This document shows, piece by piece, positions 1 through 8,772 of a stretch of DNA of 64,000 nt; within the stretch, counting starts at the first letter, position 1; each line of letters begins with the position of its first letter. The position numbers and the translations under genes are program-made. The stretch spans positions 1 through 64,000 of the forward strand of contig NZ_FMAQ01000001.1 of the NCBI RefSeq assembly GCF_900094945.1, in the 5' to 3' direction. The notes below the pieces were generated by a model, which was given only the letters and a program-made list of their open reading frames with translations, ran no database searches and had not been told where the DNA came from. This DNA is from Gilliamella bombicola (GTDB lineage: Bacteria; Pseudomonadota; Gammaproteobacteria; Enterobacterales; Orbaceae).

Positions 1-272
1 CGAGGCCATCTTCGCTGTGCTCAGATGTTCAAATTTGTTCCAGACAAATTTGTGTTTCCGATTCGGTGCATTCAGATACCAGATAAAGGGCTATCTTGAC
101 CTTTGAGTGTTGTGAAATATTAGTGTGTTTTTTTATAATAATAGTTGAGATAGATCATTAAAAAACAATTGATTATAAAGAGTGATTTTTTAGTATTAAA
201 CATAAAACTCACCAAAATAATAATGAGCTTTATGTTTGTTAAGGTGAGACAATAAATTTTAGAGTTTAATAA
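1..272. other. Left-edge non-coding stretch with a perfect inverted repeat
   Basis: No gene can be supported here. The first ~110 bases are less AT-rich than what follows and contain a perfect 9-bp inverted repeat (30-38 with 44-52, loop of five). A plus-strand frame is open from the window edge to a TGA near 114, so the tail of a truncated gene is possible, but its 30-odd residues match nothing I know. From about 115 to 272 the sequence is AT-rich with no recognisable signal; it lies downstream of yhhQ. Confidence 0.3.
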
Positions 273-953
273 TCAATTATTTTTAGGCGCTGAGACTAAT
301 TTTTTTAGGATAAAATTTAAAATCATTCCGTAAAGTGGCAAAAAGAATAGCCCACAAATTAGAATTTTAAAACTATAGTCCATTAACGAAATTTCGGTCC
401 AATGATTTGCCATAAATTCATCGCTACTTTGATAAAATGCGATAGCAAAAAAGACAATAGTATCAATACCATTACCAAAGATTGCTGATGCAGTTGGTGC
501 CACCCACCATGATTTATTTTTTCTTAAATAGTTAAAAACAGTGATATCCATCAATTGCCCAACTAGATAAGCAGCAAAACTGGCTAGCGCTATTCGAAAT
601 ACAAAGCTATTAAATTCGGTCAATGCCGAAAAGCCAACCCAATGTGTCTCAAAAAATAGCACCGAAATAAGGTATGAAAATAGCAATGCGGGGATCATCA
701 CCACAAAAATGATCTTTCTTGCCAAACTTGCACCATAAATTCGAATGGTTAAATCGGTGGTTAAAAAGATAAATGGAAAAGTGAAAGCCCCCCATGTGGT
801 GTGAAAACCAAAAATATCAAATGGGATTTGGACTAAATAATTGCTTGAAGCAATAACTAAAATATGAAAAAAAGCCAACCAGTAAAGCGCTTTTTGCTGT
901 TGCCCACGGGTAAAGTTTTTTTCTATCGATTCGAAATGATTCTGTAAGTACAT
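273..953 (-). CDS. yhhQ: Queuosine precursor transporter YhhQ
   Basis: An inner-membrane carrier of the VUT/YhhQ family that imports queuosine precursors (preQ0/preQ1). The 226-residue product matches E. coli YhhQ along its whole length, including the N-terminal SSNYLVQIPFDIFGFHTTWG stretch, the TDLTIRIYG segment and the APTASAIFGNGIDT segment, with about six hydrophobic helices. An AAAGGA-type ribosome site precedes the ATG. It is the last gene of queF-queC-yhhQ, 46 bp after queC, so it probably shares the preQ1 riboswitch upstream of queF. The cell can thus both make and import the precursor. Confidence 0.93.
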   Translation of the reverse strand: MYLQNHFESIEKNFTRGQQQKALYWLAFFHILVIASSNYLVQIPFDIFGFHTTWGAFTFPFIFLTTDLTIRIYGASLARKIIFVVMIPALLFSYLISVLFFETHWVGFSALTEFNSFVFRIALASFAAYLVGQLMDITVFNYLRKNKSWWVAPTASAIFGNGIDTIVFFAIAFYQSSDEFMANHWTEISLMDYSFKILICGLFFLPLYGMILNFILKKLVSAPKNN

Positions 954-999
954 CTTTTTTCCTTTTTAATGGGGTGAGAGAACCCAGTTATTAATAAAT

Positions 1000-1656
1000 C
1001 TATCTAGCCCTAGCCATATATTCTTGCAAGCCCTTATCGCGCAGCAAACAACTAGGACACTTGCCACATCCCCCATCAACCCCGTAATAACAGGTGTGGG
1101 TATGTTGTTGGACATAATCAAGATAACCCAGTTTATCGGCCATTTCCCACGTTTGTGCTTTGGTTAAATACATCAGTGGTGTAATAAGATTAAACGCATA
1201 GTCCATGGCTAAATTCATCGATACATTCATTGATTTAATAAAGATATCACGACAATCTGGATAGCCGCTAAAGTCGGTTTCACAAACACCAATAATAATG
1301 TCAGCAATGCCCTGCTGTTTGGCATGGCAGCCAGCTAAAAGTAAAAAGAGCATGTTACGCCCATCCACAAAGGTATTAGGATAATCGCCATCTTGAGCCG
1401 CTTGAATTTCTTGTGAGTCGTCGATGAGCGCATTATTTGTGGTTTGTTTGATAACTGATGTATCAATGACAGTTTGCTTTATACCTAAATCTTTGGCGAT
1501 CCATTTGGCTTTTTCAAGCTCAATTGCATGACGTTGACCATAATGAAAGCTGATTGCCTGAACGTTTTCACGTCCATAATCGGCAATGGCTTGCAGTAAG
1601 CAGGTAGTTGAGTCTTGCCCGCCAGAAAATATAACGAGTGCTTTACGAGTCTGCAT
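1000..1656 (-). CDS. queC: 7-cyano-7-deazaguanine synthase QueC
   Basis: ATP-dependent conversion of 7-carboxy-7-deazaguanine with ammonia to preQ0, a cytosolic step of queuosine biosynthesis. The 218-residue protein has the PP-loop SGGQDST at residues 11-17 and a C-terminal zinc motif ([15 protein letters not shown], around 187-201) with four cysteines. The length is normal. It lies 29 bp downstream of queF and 46 bp upstream of yhhQ on the same strand. No queD or queE is in the window, so the earlier steps are encoded elsewhere or preQ0 is salvaged. Confidence 0.95.
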   Translation of the reverse strand: MQTRKALVIFSGGQDSTTCLLQAIADYGRENVQAISFHYGQRHAIELEKAKWIAKDLGIKQTVIDTSVIKQTTNNALIDDSQEIQAAQDGDYPNTFVDGRNMLFLLLAGCHAKQQGIADIIIGVCETDFSGYPDCRDIFIKSMNVSMNLAMDYAFNLITPLMYLTKAQTWEMADKLGYLDYVQQHTHTCYYGVDGGCGKCPSCLLRDKGLQEYMARAR

Positions 1657-1685
1657 TAAAAGTTCCTGTTTGGATGGATTATAAA

Positions 1686-2159
1686 TTAGCGATTATCCAC
1701 TTTTTCTGGATACATATCGTGATTAGCTAATCGATTAGCCGCAACTTGTTGCCAATGAGTACCTGATTTGCCATAGTTGGCGTAAGGATCAATCGAAATG
1801 CCACCGCGTGGTGTAAATTTGCCCCAAACTTCAATATATTTAGGATCCATTAATTTAATCAGATCTTTCATGATGATATTAATGCAATCTTCGTGATAAT
1901 CACCATGATTACGAAAGCTAAATAGGTAGAGTTTTAGCGATTTACTTTCGACCATTTTGATATTGGGTACGTACGAAATATAAATCGTCGCAAAATCAGG
2001 TTGACCAGTGATAGGGCAAAGGCTAGTGAACTCTGGGCAATTAAATTTAACAAAATAGTCGTTGTTCGGATGTTTATTATCGAACGTTTCGAGTATTTCA
2101 GGACAATAGGTTGTAGGATAGCGAACAGACTGATCGCCTAGTAGTGTAATTTTATTCAT
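1686..2159 (-). CDS. queF: NADPH-dependent 7-cyano-7-deazaguanine reductase QueF (unimodular)
   Basis: Reduces preQ0 to preQ1, the base inserted into tRNA. At 157 residues it is the short, unimodular form as in Bacillus (about 165), not the ~280-residue bimodular form of E. coli. The catalytic cysteine is in [12 protein letters not shown] (C48, with D55), and the QueF signature [15 protein letters not shown] follows. It is the first gene of the operon, and its ribosome site AAGGA lies inside the 3' end of the preQ1-I riboswitch, so translation is probably shut down when preQ1 binds. Confidence 0.95.
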   Translation of the reverse strand: MNKITLLGDQSVRYPTTYCPEILETFDNKHPNNDYFVKFNCPEFTSLCPITGQPDFATIYISYVPNIKMVESKSLKLYLFSFRNHGDYHEDCINIIMKDLIKLMDPKYIEVWGKFTPRGGISIDPYANYGKSGTHWQQVAANRLANHDMYPEKVDNR

Positions 2160-2163
2160 GATG

Positions 2164-2203
2164 TTCCTTAGTTTTTTAGCGTGGGAGGTTTACGAACCAC
2201 GTA
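2164..2203 (-). promoter_or_regulatory. preQ1-I riboswitch upstream of queF
   Basis: On the minus strand a 5-bp stem P1 (CGUGG at 2197-2201 with CCACG at 2180-2184) closes the loop UUCGUAAACCUC and is followed by the A-rich tail CUAAAAAACUAAGGA (2165-2179). This matches the class I preQ1 aptamer: GGUUC, an ACC-containing loop 2, then AAAAAACUA, which folds back as a pseudoknot. The queF Shine-Dalgarno sequence AAGGA is part of the tail, which points to translational control. The downstream genes make or import preQ1 precursors, which supports the assignment independently. Confidence 0.9.
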
Positions 2204-2272
2204 ACAAGCCGCACACCATACTCTTTTTAAATAAAAAAGTCTAGTGTGGTAAAGAATACAAAATATCAAACT

Positions 2273-2303
2273 AACACCATCAACAATAACCATTGATAGT
2301 GTT
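2273..2303 (-). terminator. Candidate terminator after the DUF1090 gene
   Basis: AACACTATCAA and TTGATGGTGTT (minus strand) form an 11-bp stem with one G-U pair and a 9-base loop. It lies 60 bp downstream of the DUF1090 stop codon. The following T-run is poor, so termination is uncertain. Confidence 0.4.
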
Positions 2304-2362
2304 AATGATAAAAACACGGTGGAAAAGCAAGCAAAGTGGGTAAATAATCTATCTGTTACTGC

Positions 2363-2791
2363 TTATCTTAATTTTAATTCTTGATAAAATTTAGCTAATT
2401 CAGCTTTAGCTTCATTGAGTTCTTTTTCGGCATCGGCTAATTTGGCTTGTTGTTTGGCAATTTTGTGCTCATTACCTTTTGTTTTTGCCTGATTCAATTC
2501 TTGGGTTCTTTCGACAACTTTATCTGTCTTTTCTTGAATTTTTTTATTATATTTTTCTTCTAATTTATCATTTGAACAATAATTATTGACATCATGTAAT
2601 GCCTTTTCAAGCCCTTGAACTTGGTGAGAATTATTATTTTTTTTGGCATAATCAATCTGTGTTTCAATAGTTTGTTTTTTGCTTTCACACGTTAATCCTT
2701 CAGAATGTTCTGAAGCATAAGCACCAAGCGAAAATAAACTCGCCAAAGTAATAATGGTTACTTTAGTCATGACTAGAATTACTGATTTCAT
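2363..2791 (-). CDS. DUF1090 (YqjC-like) periplasmic protein
   Basis: A 142-residue protein with an N-terminal signal peptide (hydrophobic TIITLASLFSLGAYA, cleavage near residue 26), then a short helical domain with paired cysteines (C35 and C72), then a lysine/glutamate-rich coiled coil up to the C-terminus. The order and the patterns IDYAKKNNN and GLEKALHDVNNYC match E. coli YqjC (DUF1090), whose function is not established. A second ATG at residue 9 would give a more typical signal peptide. It lies 21 bp downstream of coaA on the same strand. Confidence 0.75.
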   Translation of the reverse strand: MKSVILVMTKVTIITLASLFSLGAYASEHSEGLTCESKKQTIETQIDYAKKNNNSHQVQGLEKALHDVNNYCSNDKLEEKYNKKIQEKTDKVVERTQELNQAKTKGNEHKIAKQQAKLADAEKELNEAKAELAKFYQELKLR

Positions 2792-2812
2792 ATCAATTTC
2801 CCCCCTTTTACC

Positions 2813-3802
2813 CTATTTTCTTAATTGAACCAAATCAACTTTGTGATTTTTACCTTTAGTCAGGATTAAACTCGCCCTTTCTCTTGTAGGTAAGATGTTT
2901 TCAACCAAATTTAACTCATTAATTTCACGCCAAAGGCGATTAGCAATGTTGACGGCCTCTTGTTCTGGCAGTTTTGAGTAGTGGTTAAAGTAAGAGTTGG
3001 GGTCACTAAATGCACCGGCTCTAAATTTTAAAAAGCGGTTCACATACCAATCATGTAATAACGAAACCTCGGCATCCACATAAATCGAGAAATCGACATA
3101 ATCAGAGACAAAAACACGGTTATTTGCTTGCGGATAATTCAAGGTGCTTTGTAGTACATTTAATCCTTCAAGAATCAAAATATCTGGACTATCAATCACC
3201 ATTTCTTCACCTTCGACAATATCATAAACTAGATGAGAATACACTGGTGCTTTAACGTTTGCTTGTCCTGATTTTATATCCGCAACAAAATTGATCAGTT
3301 TTTTAATATCATATGATTGTGGAAAGCCTTTTTTGTTCATTATCCCACGCTCTTCAAGGCATTTATTGGGGTATAAAAACCCATCGGTTGTCACTAACGC
3401 TACTTTACGATGCTCTGGCCAACGCGTTAACAATGCCTGCAATACCCGTGCAGTTGTGCTTTTGCCTACTGCAACGCTACCGGCAATACCAATGATATAA
3501 GGGATTTTGTGACTTTTGCCTAAAAACTTAGACAGTACCGCCTGCCGGCTAAAGCTGTTACTAATATAATAATTAAGTAATCTTGATAAAGGTAAATAGA
3601 TGTCACTGACTTCATCCATAGATAAGTCTTCATTAATGCCTTGTAAAGAAGTTAACTCGTCAGGGGTTAACGTCATCGGTACTGCGTTACGCAAACTTGC
3701 CCATTCTTGACGGTTAAATTGCATATAAGGGCTCAAATGATTTTTCATTTTATTTTGTTCTCTAATTCGATCTGACAAATTTATTGGGCCCAGATTATAC
3801 AT
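2813..3802 (-). CDS. coaA: Pantothenate kinase (type I)
   Basis: Phosphorylates pantothenate with ATP, the committed, CoA-inhibited step of coenzyme A synthesis. The 329-residue protein has the Walker A motif [12 protein letters not shown] near residue 107, then [17 protein letters not shown] and ILEGLNVLQ, and ends in the conserved [13 protein letters not shown] segment, as in E. coli CoaA (316 aa). The first ATG adds about 15 residues. The ATG at 3748 (start [11 protein letters not shown]) fits the family better at the N-terminus, but neither start has a strong ribosome site. Confidence 0.95.
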   Translation of the reverse strand: MYNLGPINLSDRIREQNKMKNHLSPYMQFNRQEWASLRNAVPMTLTPDELTSLQGINEDLSMDEVSDIYLPLSRLLNYYISNSFSRQAVLSKFLGKSHKIPYIIGIAGSVAVGKSTTARVLQALLTRWPEHRKVALVTTDGFLYPNKCLEERGIMNKKGFPQSYDIKKLINFVADIKSGQANVKAPVYSHLVYDIVEGEEMVIDSPDILILEGLNVLQSTLNYPQANNRVFVSDYVDFSIYVDAEVSLLHDWYVNRFLKFRAGAFSDPNSYFNHYSKLPEQEAVNIANRLWREINELNLVENILPTRERASLILTKGKNHKVDLVQLRK

Positions 3803-3918
3803 AAATCTCTTTTTTTACAATCTTAAATTAGCATGACTGCTTCATCATAGCTATCTTTAAGACTTACTGATAAAATACGCTGGTTAAATGATTAACCCTA
3901 ATATTAAACAGAGATTGT

Positions 3919-4410
3919 ATGTTAAAGAATAAATCGAAACAAAAAACTAAAAAAAGCCGTCAAGAGATTAATGAAGAGTCTCGTGAGCTAAAGCGCAAAC
4001 GTAAGCACAAAGGCTTACCAAGTGGCTCTCGCTTTAATAATCAAGATGATAACAAAAATAAAAATTCGACAAACAAAAGCAAAGATCCACGCATTGGCAG
4101 TAAAAAACCGATTTCATTAGTTGTTGAAAGTGCTAGCAATGCAATAAAACCGGTTAAACAACCGAAACCGGCTAAAACAGTTTTATCGCCACAACAAGAA
4201 TTAGAACAATTAGAGAACGACCCAAAACTAGATATGTTACTGGATTTAGTAGAGCAAAATGCCAAACTCACTAAAGATCAACAAACTTATCTTGATAGCA
4301 AATTAAATCGTATTGATGAGTTAATGCAAGAGCTCGGTTATACTGATGATGATTTTGAAGATGAAGAAGAAAAGAAAGAAGATATTGTTAGTTTATTAAA
4401 ACGAAACTAA
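3919..4410 (+). CDS. yihI: Der GTPase-activating protein YihI
   Basis: Stimulates GTP hydrolysis by the ribosome-assembly GTPase Der (EngA). The 163-residue protein has the family layout: a very basic N-terminus (KSKQKTKKSRQE...KRKRKHKGL), the DPRIGSKKPI motif around residue 60, then an acidic C-terminal half with KLNRIDELMQELGYTDDDF. It is transcribed away from coaA and precedes hemN, the same yihI-hemN order as in E. coli. The ribosome site is GAGATTGT before ATG. Confidence 0.9.
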   Translation: MLKNKSKQKTKKSRQEINEESRELKRKRKHKGLPSGSRFNNQDDNKNKNSTNKSKDPRIGSKKPISLVVESASNAIKPVKQPKPAKTVLSPQQELEQLENDPKLDMLLDLVEQNAKLTKDQQTYLDSKLNRIDELMQELGYTDDDFEDEEEKKEDIVSLLKRN

Positions 4411-4559
4411 TAAGGGATAACTGTCATTAGTACTTATTAGTATCTTCTCAATGCAAGCAGAAATAAGATCCTAGTCATTTAATTTCTGCTCATAATTTAA
4501 AATTAGAAACTATTATTTTTTATACAATCCGTTGATAACTTAAAAGCGAGCGAATCATA

Positions 4560-4742
4560 ATGCCAATATTAATTATGTTAAGTTTATATTTTGGGTTATT
4601 AGTCTGCACATTGTTATATTTAAATAAAACCAATCGAATCAAAATTAAAACAAAAATTAGAAACCAACAAAAACAACAATTAAAAATTCACAAAAATAAC
4701 AACATTAAACATAGCTCTAAACGGAAGCAACAGCATGACTAA
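4560..4742 (+). CDS. Small membrane-anchored basic protein, unrecognised
   Basis: A 60-residue ORF with one N-terminal membrane segment (about residues 3-20) followed by a strongly basic, K/N/Q-rich tail. Its last 8 bp overlap the hemN start, an arrangement typical of translational coupling. Some gammaproteobacteria carry a DUF2489 protein between yihI and hemN; this could be a shortened relative of its N-terminal anchor, but I cannot show homology. The ribosome site is weak (GCGAG). It may be a real small gene or a leader ORF for hemN. Confidence 0.4.
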   Translation: MPILIMLSLYFGLLVCTLLYLNKTNRIKIKTKIRNQQKQQLKIHKNNNIKHSSKRKQQHD

Positions 4743-6105
4743 TATGCAATTATGGGATCAGGCGTTAATTGAAAAATATAACTATTCTGGTCCAAGATAT
4801 ACCTCTTACCCTACTGCACTTGAATTTAATGAAAACTTTAATGAGCAGGATTTTTTATCGGCAGCAGCACGTTACCCAACAAAGTCATTATCGCTTTATG
4901 TGCATATTCCGTTTTGCCATAAACTTTGTTATTTTTGTGGTTGTAATAAGCTTATTACTCGCCAAACGCAAAAAGTCACCAAATATTTAGATATTTTAGA
5001 TATTGAAATTGCCAAACGTGCCAAATTGTTTAACAATCGCACAGTAACCCAAATGCACTGGGGTGGCGGTACGCCAACTTTTTTAACTAATGATGAAATC
5101 ACTCGACTAATAACTTCGCTAAAAAAGCATTTCAATTTTGCCGATAACGCTGAACTTTCGATCGAAATCGATCCGCGAGAAATTACCCCACAAACTATTG
5201 ATCATTTAGCTCACGTTGGGTTTAATCGATTAAGCATGGGAATTCAAGATTTTAATCATGAAATTCAAAATCTAATTAATCGCGAGCAAGATGAAACATT
5301 AATACGTTCTCTTATTAATCAAGCTCGCAAAAATAATTTTGACTCAATTAGTTTAGATCTCATTTATGGCTTACCGAAACAAACAGTTACTAGTTTTACC
5401 GAAACGCTCAATAAAGTGATTGATATTTCGCCCGATCGTTTAAGTGTATTTAATTATGCCCACTTGCCTAGCCGTTTTGCAGCACAGCGTAAAATTAAAG
5501 ATGCAGATTTACCTAATGCTAATCAAAAATTACAGATTTTATACACAAGTATTCAAAAACTAACCGAAGCAGGATATCAATTTATCGGCATGGATCATTT
5601 TGCCAAACCTACTGATGAATTAGCAATTGCCCAACAAGAGAATCAATTGCACCGTAATTTTCAGGGTTACACAACGCAAGGAGATGCAGATTTACTTGGG
5701 CTGGGTGTGTCAGCCATTAGTATGTTAGGTGATAGTTATGCGCAAAACCAAAAAGATCTTAGATCTTATCAAACGCAAGTTGAACAAAAAGGTCATGGAT
5801 TATGGAAAGGATTCACCTTAAATCGTGATGATATTATTCGTCGTGATGTAATCAAGCAACTCATTTGCCACTTTTATTTAGATAAAAAAGCAATAGAAGA
5901 ACAATTTCATATCCAGTTCGATAACTATTTTGCTGAGGACTTAAAACTACTCGCTCCATTGCAACAAGATGGGTTAGTTACAGTAAATGACAAGATAATT
6001 AAAGTTCAACCTAAAGGGCATTTACTGATACGCAATATTTGTATGTGCTTTGATATTTATATGCGAAAAATGGCTAGGCAACAGCAGTTTTCTAGGGTTA
6101 TTTAA
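4735..6105 (+). CDS. hemN: Oxygen-independent coproporphyrinogen III dehydrogenase
   Basis: A radical-SAM enzyme that decarboxylates coproporphyrinogen III to protoporphyrinogen IX without oxygen, in cytosolic heme synthesis. The 456-residue length equals E. coli HemN (457). The iron-sulfur motif is HIPFCHKLCYFCGC (CxxxCxxC, residues 58-71), followed by HWGGGTPTFL (SAM binding), EIDPREITPQ and LIYGLPKQT. The C-terminal HemN domain is intact. It fits a facultative or microaerobic lifestyle. The start overlaps the upstream small ORF by 8 bp. Confidence 0.95.
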   Translation: MTNMQLWDQALIEKYNYSGPRYTSYPTALEFNENFNEQDFLSAAARYPTKSLSLYVHIPFCHKLCYFCGCNKLITRQTQKVTKYLDILDIEIAKRAKLFNNRTVTQMHWGGGTPTFLTNDEITRLITSLKKHFNFADNAELSIEIDPREITPQTIDHLAHVGFNRLSMGIQDFNHEIQNLINREQDETLIRSLINQARKNNFDSISLDLIYGLPKQTVTSFTETLNKVIDISPDRLSVFNYAHLPSRFAAQRKIKDADLPNANQKLQILYTSIQKLTEAGYQFIGMDHFAKPTDELAIAQQENQLHRNFQGYTTQGDADLLGLGVSAISMLGDSYAQNQKDLRSYQTQVEQKGHGLWKGFTLNRDDIIRRDVIKQLICHFYLDKKAIEEQFHIQFDNYFAEDLKLLAPLQQDGLVTVNDKIIKVQPKGHLLIRNICMCFDIYMRKMARQQQFSRVI

Positions 6106-6276
6106 TCTGAAGTCGTTTTCCAAATTACTGTAAACAACGCTAGTGATTCCTACAAAATAAATATTATGATAAAATTTAATCGAATTTAATAAAAAAAATA
6201 ATAAATTAGCTTTTAAATTCAAAATTTTAGCCTTTAGACATGAAATTTTTATTTTAATAAGGAGTATATTTATAAA

Positions 6277-7086
6277 ATGGGATCGATGAATAAATTAGTA
6301 GAAGTATTTCCAACTCGCCCTTTAAAAGTTATGAAACTAAAGCAAGAAGGCTCATTTCATCAAATAAGAAGATTACTTGCGGCAATAATTCTCTTTGTGT
6401 TAGCTATATTTCTTGGCATAAGAAATTATCCTGGATTAATTGATGATTATAGAATATCACGGAATCCAGTTGTGGTTAACTATGATGTAGAAGGAACATG
6501 TCGTGCAAAACGTGCGGTTGATAACTGTTCAGTGAAAATTACCACTGATACAGGACAAGTTATTAAGCGTGATTATACTTTCATTGGAGGGAAAAAAGGA
6601 AATTATCAAGTTGTAACTATAGCTTCTGCCGATGATCCATCACTCGTAACAATCGACTTAGCTATTGAGAATATGCGAACTGTATTTGTGGCTACAACTG
6701 GTCTTATTATTGCTTTGTTGTTGGTTGCATGGATGAGTTTAGGATGTTTTTTAAGAACACATAAAATGACAAAAGTTATCAAGGAAATTAACGGGCAAAA
6801 ATTAACACCTGTTATTGTGCCAGTTAAATTAGTTTCTTATGGTAAAACAATAACAGCTTTATATCGTGCAAACAATGCACAAGGAATAAATGCTAAATAT
6901 GCAGCCAATTTTAATAAAAGCTCAAACGGTGGACCAATCATTATAGGTGATAGGATTAGAAATAAATGTAATGTGTTGGCCGTAGTCGGAGAAAGCAACT
7001 CGGTTCCTATTCTTCTTGATCAAGAATTTACGCGCTGTGATTTTACCTATAATGAAATGCAGGCATTAAAAGAAGCTCTCTCTTAA
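6277..7086 (+). CDS. Two-helix inner-membrane protein of unknown function
   Basis: I do not recognise this 269-residue protein. It has a cytoplasmic N-terminus rich in basic residues, a first membrane helix (about 33-50), a roughly 85-residue presumably periplasmic domain with two cysteines (EGTCRAKRAVDNCSVKITTD), a second helix (about 136-160), and a roughly 110-residue soluble C-terminal domain with no known motif. The topology loosely resembles DUF3592-type proteins, but no family can be claimed. A strong AAGGAG lies 13 bases before the ATG; a second in-frame ATG follows two codons later. It is a single gene with its own terminator. Confidence 0.75.
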   Translation: MGSMNKLVEVFPTRPLKVMKLKQEGSFHQIRRLLAAIILFVLAIFLGIRNYPGLIDDYRISRNPVVVNYDVEGTCRAKRAVDNCSVKITTDTGQVIKRDYTFIGGKKGNYQVVTIASADDPSLVTIDLAIENMRTVFVATTGLIIALLLVAWMSLGCFLRTHKMTKVIKEINGQKLTPVIVPVKLVSYGKTITALYRANNAQGINAKYAANFNKSSNGGPIIIGDRIRNKCNVLAVVGESNSVPILLDQEFTRCDFTYNEMQALKEALS

Positions 7087-7147
7087 TTGAGATATGATAT
7101 CAATAATAGTGAAATCAGTTTAAGTTTTAATATTTAAATTTTATACA

Positions 7148-7176
7148 TAGGGCGATAACATCGCCCTATTTTTTTA
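7148..7176 (+). terminator. Intrinsic terminator after the two-helix membrane protein
   Basis: AGGGCGA and TCGCCCT form a stem around the loop TAACA, followed by A and seven T. It lies 60 bp past the stop codon and could also serve rsmC, which converges from the other side. Confidence 0.85.
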
Positions 7177-7235
7177 AACTTGTGATATGTATTGCAACTT
7201 ATTATTTTTTAAATAAAATAAATAAACTGCGCTTA

Positions 7236-8276
7236 TTAATGACTTGCTAGATAAACCTTAAATTTTGTCGTTTGGGCAATCACTTCAACGCTTTTAAATG
7301 TTTCATCTAAAATGGTTTGATACGGTAAAAATGAATTTGCCACAATGCACAAATAACCATTTAATTTTAGGTGTTTTTTCGCCTCTTTAATTAGTGCATT
7401 AACGGCTGTGTAATTTATCTCTTTGCCATCATGAAAAGGTGGATTAGAAACAATTAAATGATATTTATCATTCAGATTAGAAAAAACATCACTCGCCACA
7501 ACGGTTGCATTCACGTTGTTACTGTTTAATGTTGCTTTACTTGATTCAATTGCTGCACTGCTTACATCGGATAACGTTAGTGCAATATCAGGGTATAATT
7601 TACCTAGCACCGTGGATAAGATGCCAGAACCACATCCCACATCTAATACATTACCTTTAATAATATCAGTACGATCCATTAATGCATTTAAGAGTAATTC
7701 ACTGCCAGCATCTAACCCTTTTTGGCTAAACACACCGGGTAAACTTTTGATTTCAATATTCTGATTTTCAATAGTTAAATGATAACTTAACCACCACTCA
7801 TCAAGATTAAAGGCTAAACGGCTATCCGCCTGAAAGTGGTATAAACCACAACGCCTTGCACTGTCGATTTTTTGAATTGTACCAAAATCACTCAATAACG
7901 CTTCCACGCTTTTTACACCTGTTCTATTTTCACCAATGATAAAAATATCACTGCCTTTTGGCATATTATGCAATAAATAAGAGAGTTGAAACTGCGCTTC
8001 GCTTTTTGTTTTTGGCCAATAGTAAATTAGCGTATCCATACCGGCATAGAGTTCTGCTTCTGGCAATAATGAAAAATAAGTATTCTTGCCACGGACACTA
8101 TTTTTTAAACGCAAATAAGTATGAAATTGTGTGCAATGAATCTTAACTTGATTTGCCGACATAATAGCCGGATAGCTATCTTGAATATCACCAGCTATAA
8201 TCACATTTTTATCGTTAAAAAATGTTTGATGACGTTCAAGCACTTGACTTGCTGGAGTAAAAGCAGATGTTGCCAT
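7236..8276 (-). CDS. rsmC: 16S rRNA m2G1207 methyltransferase RsmC
   Basis: A SAM-dependent N2-methyltransferase acting on G1207 in the 30S subunit. The 346-residue protein has the RsmC two-domain layout: a degenerate N-terminal methyltransferase-like domain (about 1-190) and a catalytic domain with the SAM motif VLDVGCGSGILS (near 210) and the N2-guanine methyltransferase motif VSNPPFHDG (near 275). Length matches E. coli (343). It is divergent from holD with an 88-bp shared promoter region, the same arrangement as in E. coli. Confidence 0.95.
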   Translation of the reverse strand: MATSAFTPASQVLERHQTFFNDKNVIIAGDIQDSYPAIMSANQVKIHCTQFHTYLRLKNSVRGKNTYFSLLPEAELYAGMDTLIYYWPKTKSEAQFQLSYLLHNMPKGSDIFIIGENRTGVKSVEALLSDFGTIQKIDSARRCGLYHFQADSRLAFNLDEWWLSYHLTIENQNIEIKSLPGVFSQKGLDAGSELLLNALMDRTDIIKGNVLDVGCGSGILSTVLGKLYPDIALTLSDVSSAAIESSKATLNSNNVNATVVASDVFSNLNDKYHLIVSNPPFHDGKEINYTAVNALIKEAKKHLKLNGYLCIVANSFLPYQTILDETFKSVEVIAQTTKFKVYLASH

Positions 8277-8364
8277 ATTTCCTCAATGAAAAACCTTTAT
8301 AATTTGATGCGTTGATTATACAATTAACTATCTTTAATCTCTAATAAAAAACAGTAAGTCAATA

Positions 8365-8772
8365 ATGACACAACAAGATTGGTACCTAAAACAGTGCAAT
8401 ATAACGCAATATGTTTTGCGTAACACGAATGTCTTTAAAGGCGAAATCGCACCCCATATCAGTGATAAGATCCGTTTAATTGTCGTTGCCAAGCAGCAAC
8501 CTACCCAAAAAATCTATTTAGATATATTAAATGCGATTAGCCTTACTCAAGATCAGGTGTTAGTATTAACACCATCCCAACTCATTGTACCAGCAAATGA
8601 TATTAAGACTGTGATTTGGTTTATTGATGTTAAGCCCGAAGAGTCTTGGCAAAATCCATTAACCATTCAAACCGCTAGCTTAGATCAGCTTGCCAAAACA
8701 CCACAACAAAAACGCCTATTGTGGCAACAATTATGTCAATATGAAAACTATTTCCACCCTGACCGAACATGA
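8365..8772 (+). CDS. holD: DNA polymerase III psi subunit
   Basis: The psi subunit links the clamp loader to SSB through chi in the replicative holoenzyme. The 135-residue product matches E. coli HolD (137 aa) in the N-terminal DWYLKQCNITQYVLR segment, in KIRLIVVA, DQVLVLTPSQL and in the C-terminal LLWQQLCQYENYFHP. It overlaps rimI by 32 bp in another frame, the same holD-rimI overlap seen in E. coli, which fixes the pair as one operon. Confidence 0.9.
   Translation: MTQQDWYLKQCNITQYVLRNTNVFKGEIAPHISDKIRLIVVAKQQPTQKIYLDILNAISLTQDQVLVLTPSQLIVPANDIKTVIWFIDVKPEESWQNPLTIQTASLDQLAKTPQQKRLLWQQLCQYENYFHPDRT

Noticed and set aside
2213-2252. Imperfect hairpin CACACCATACT / AGTCTAGTGTGG just 5' of the preQ1 riboswitch
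   Set aside because: Several mismatches and a long AT loop; it could be chance and adds nothing to the aptamer model.
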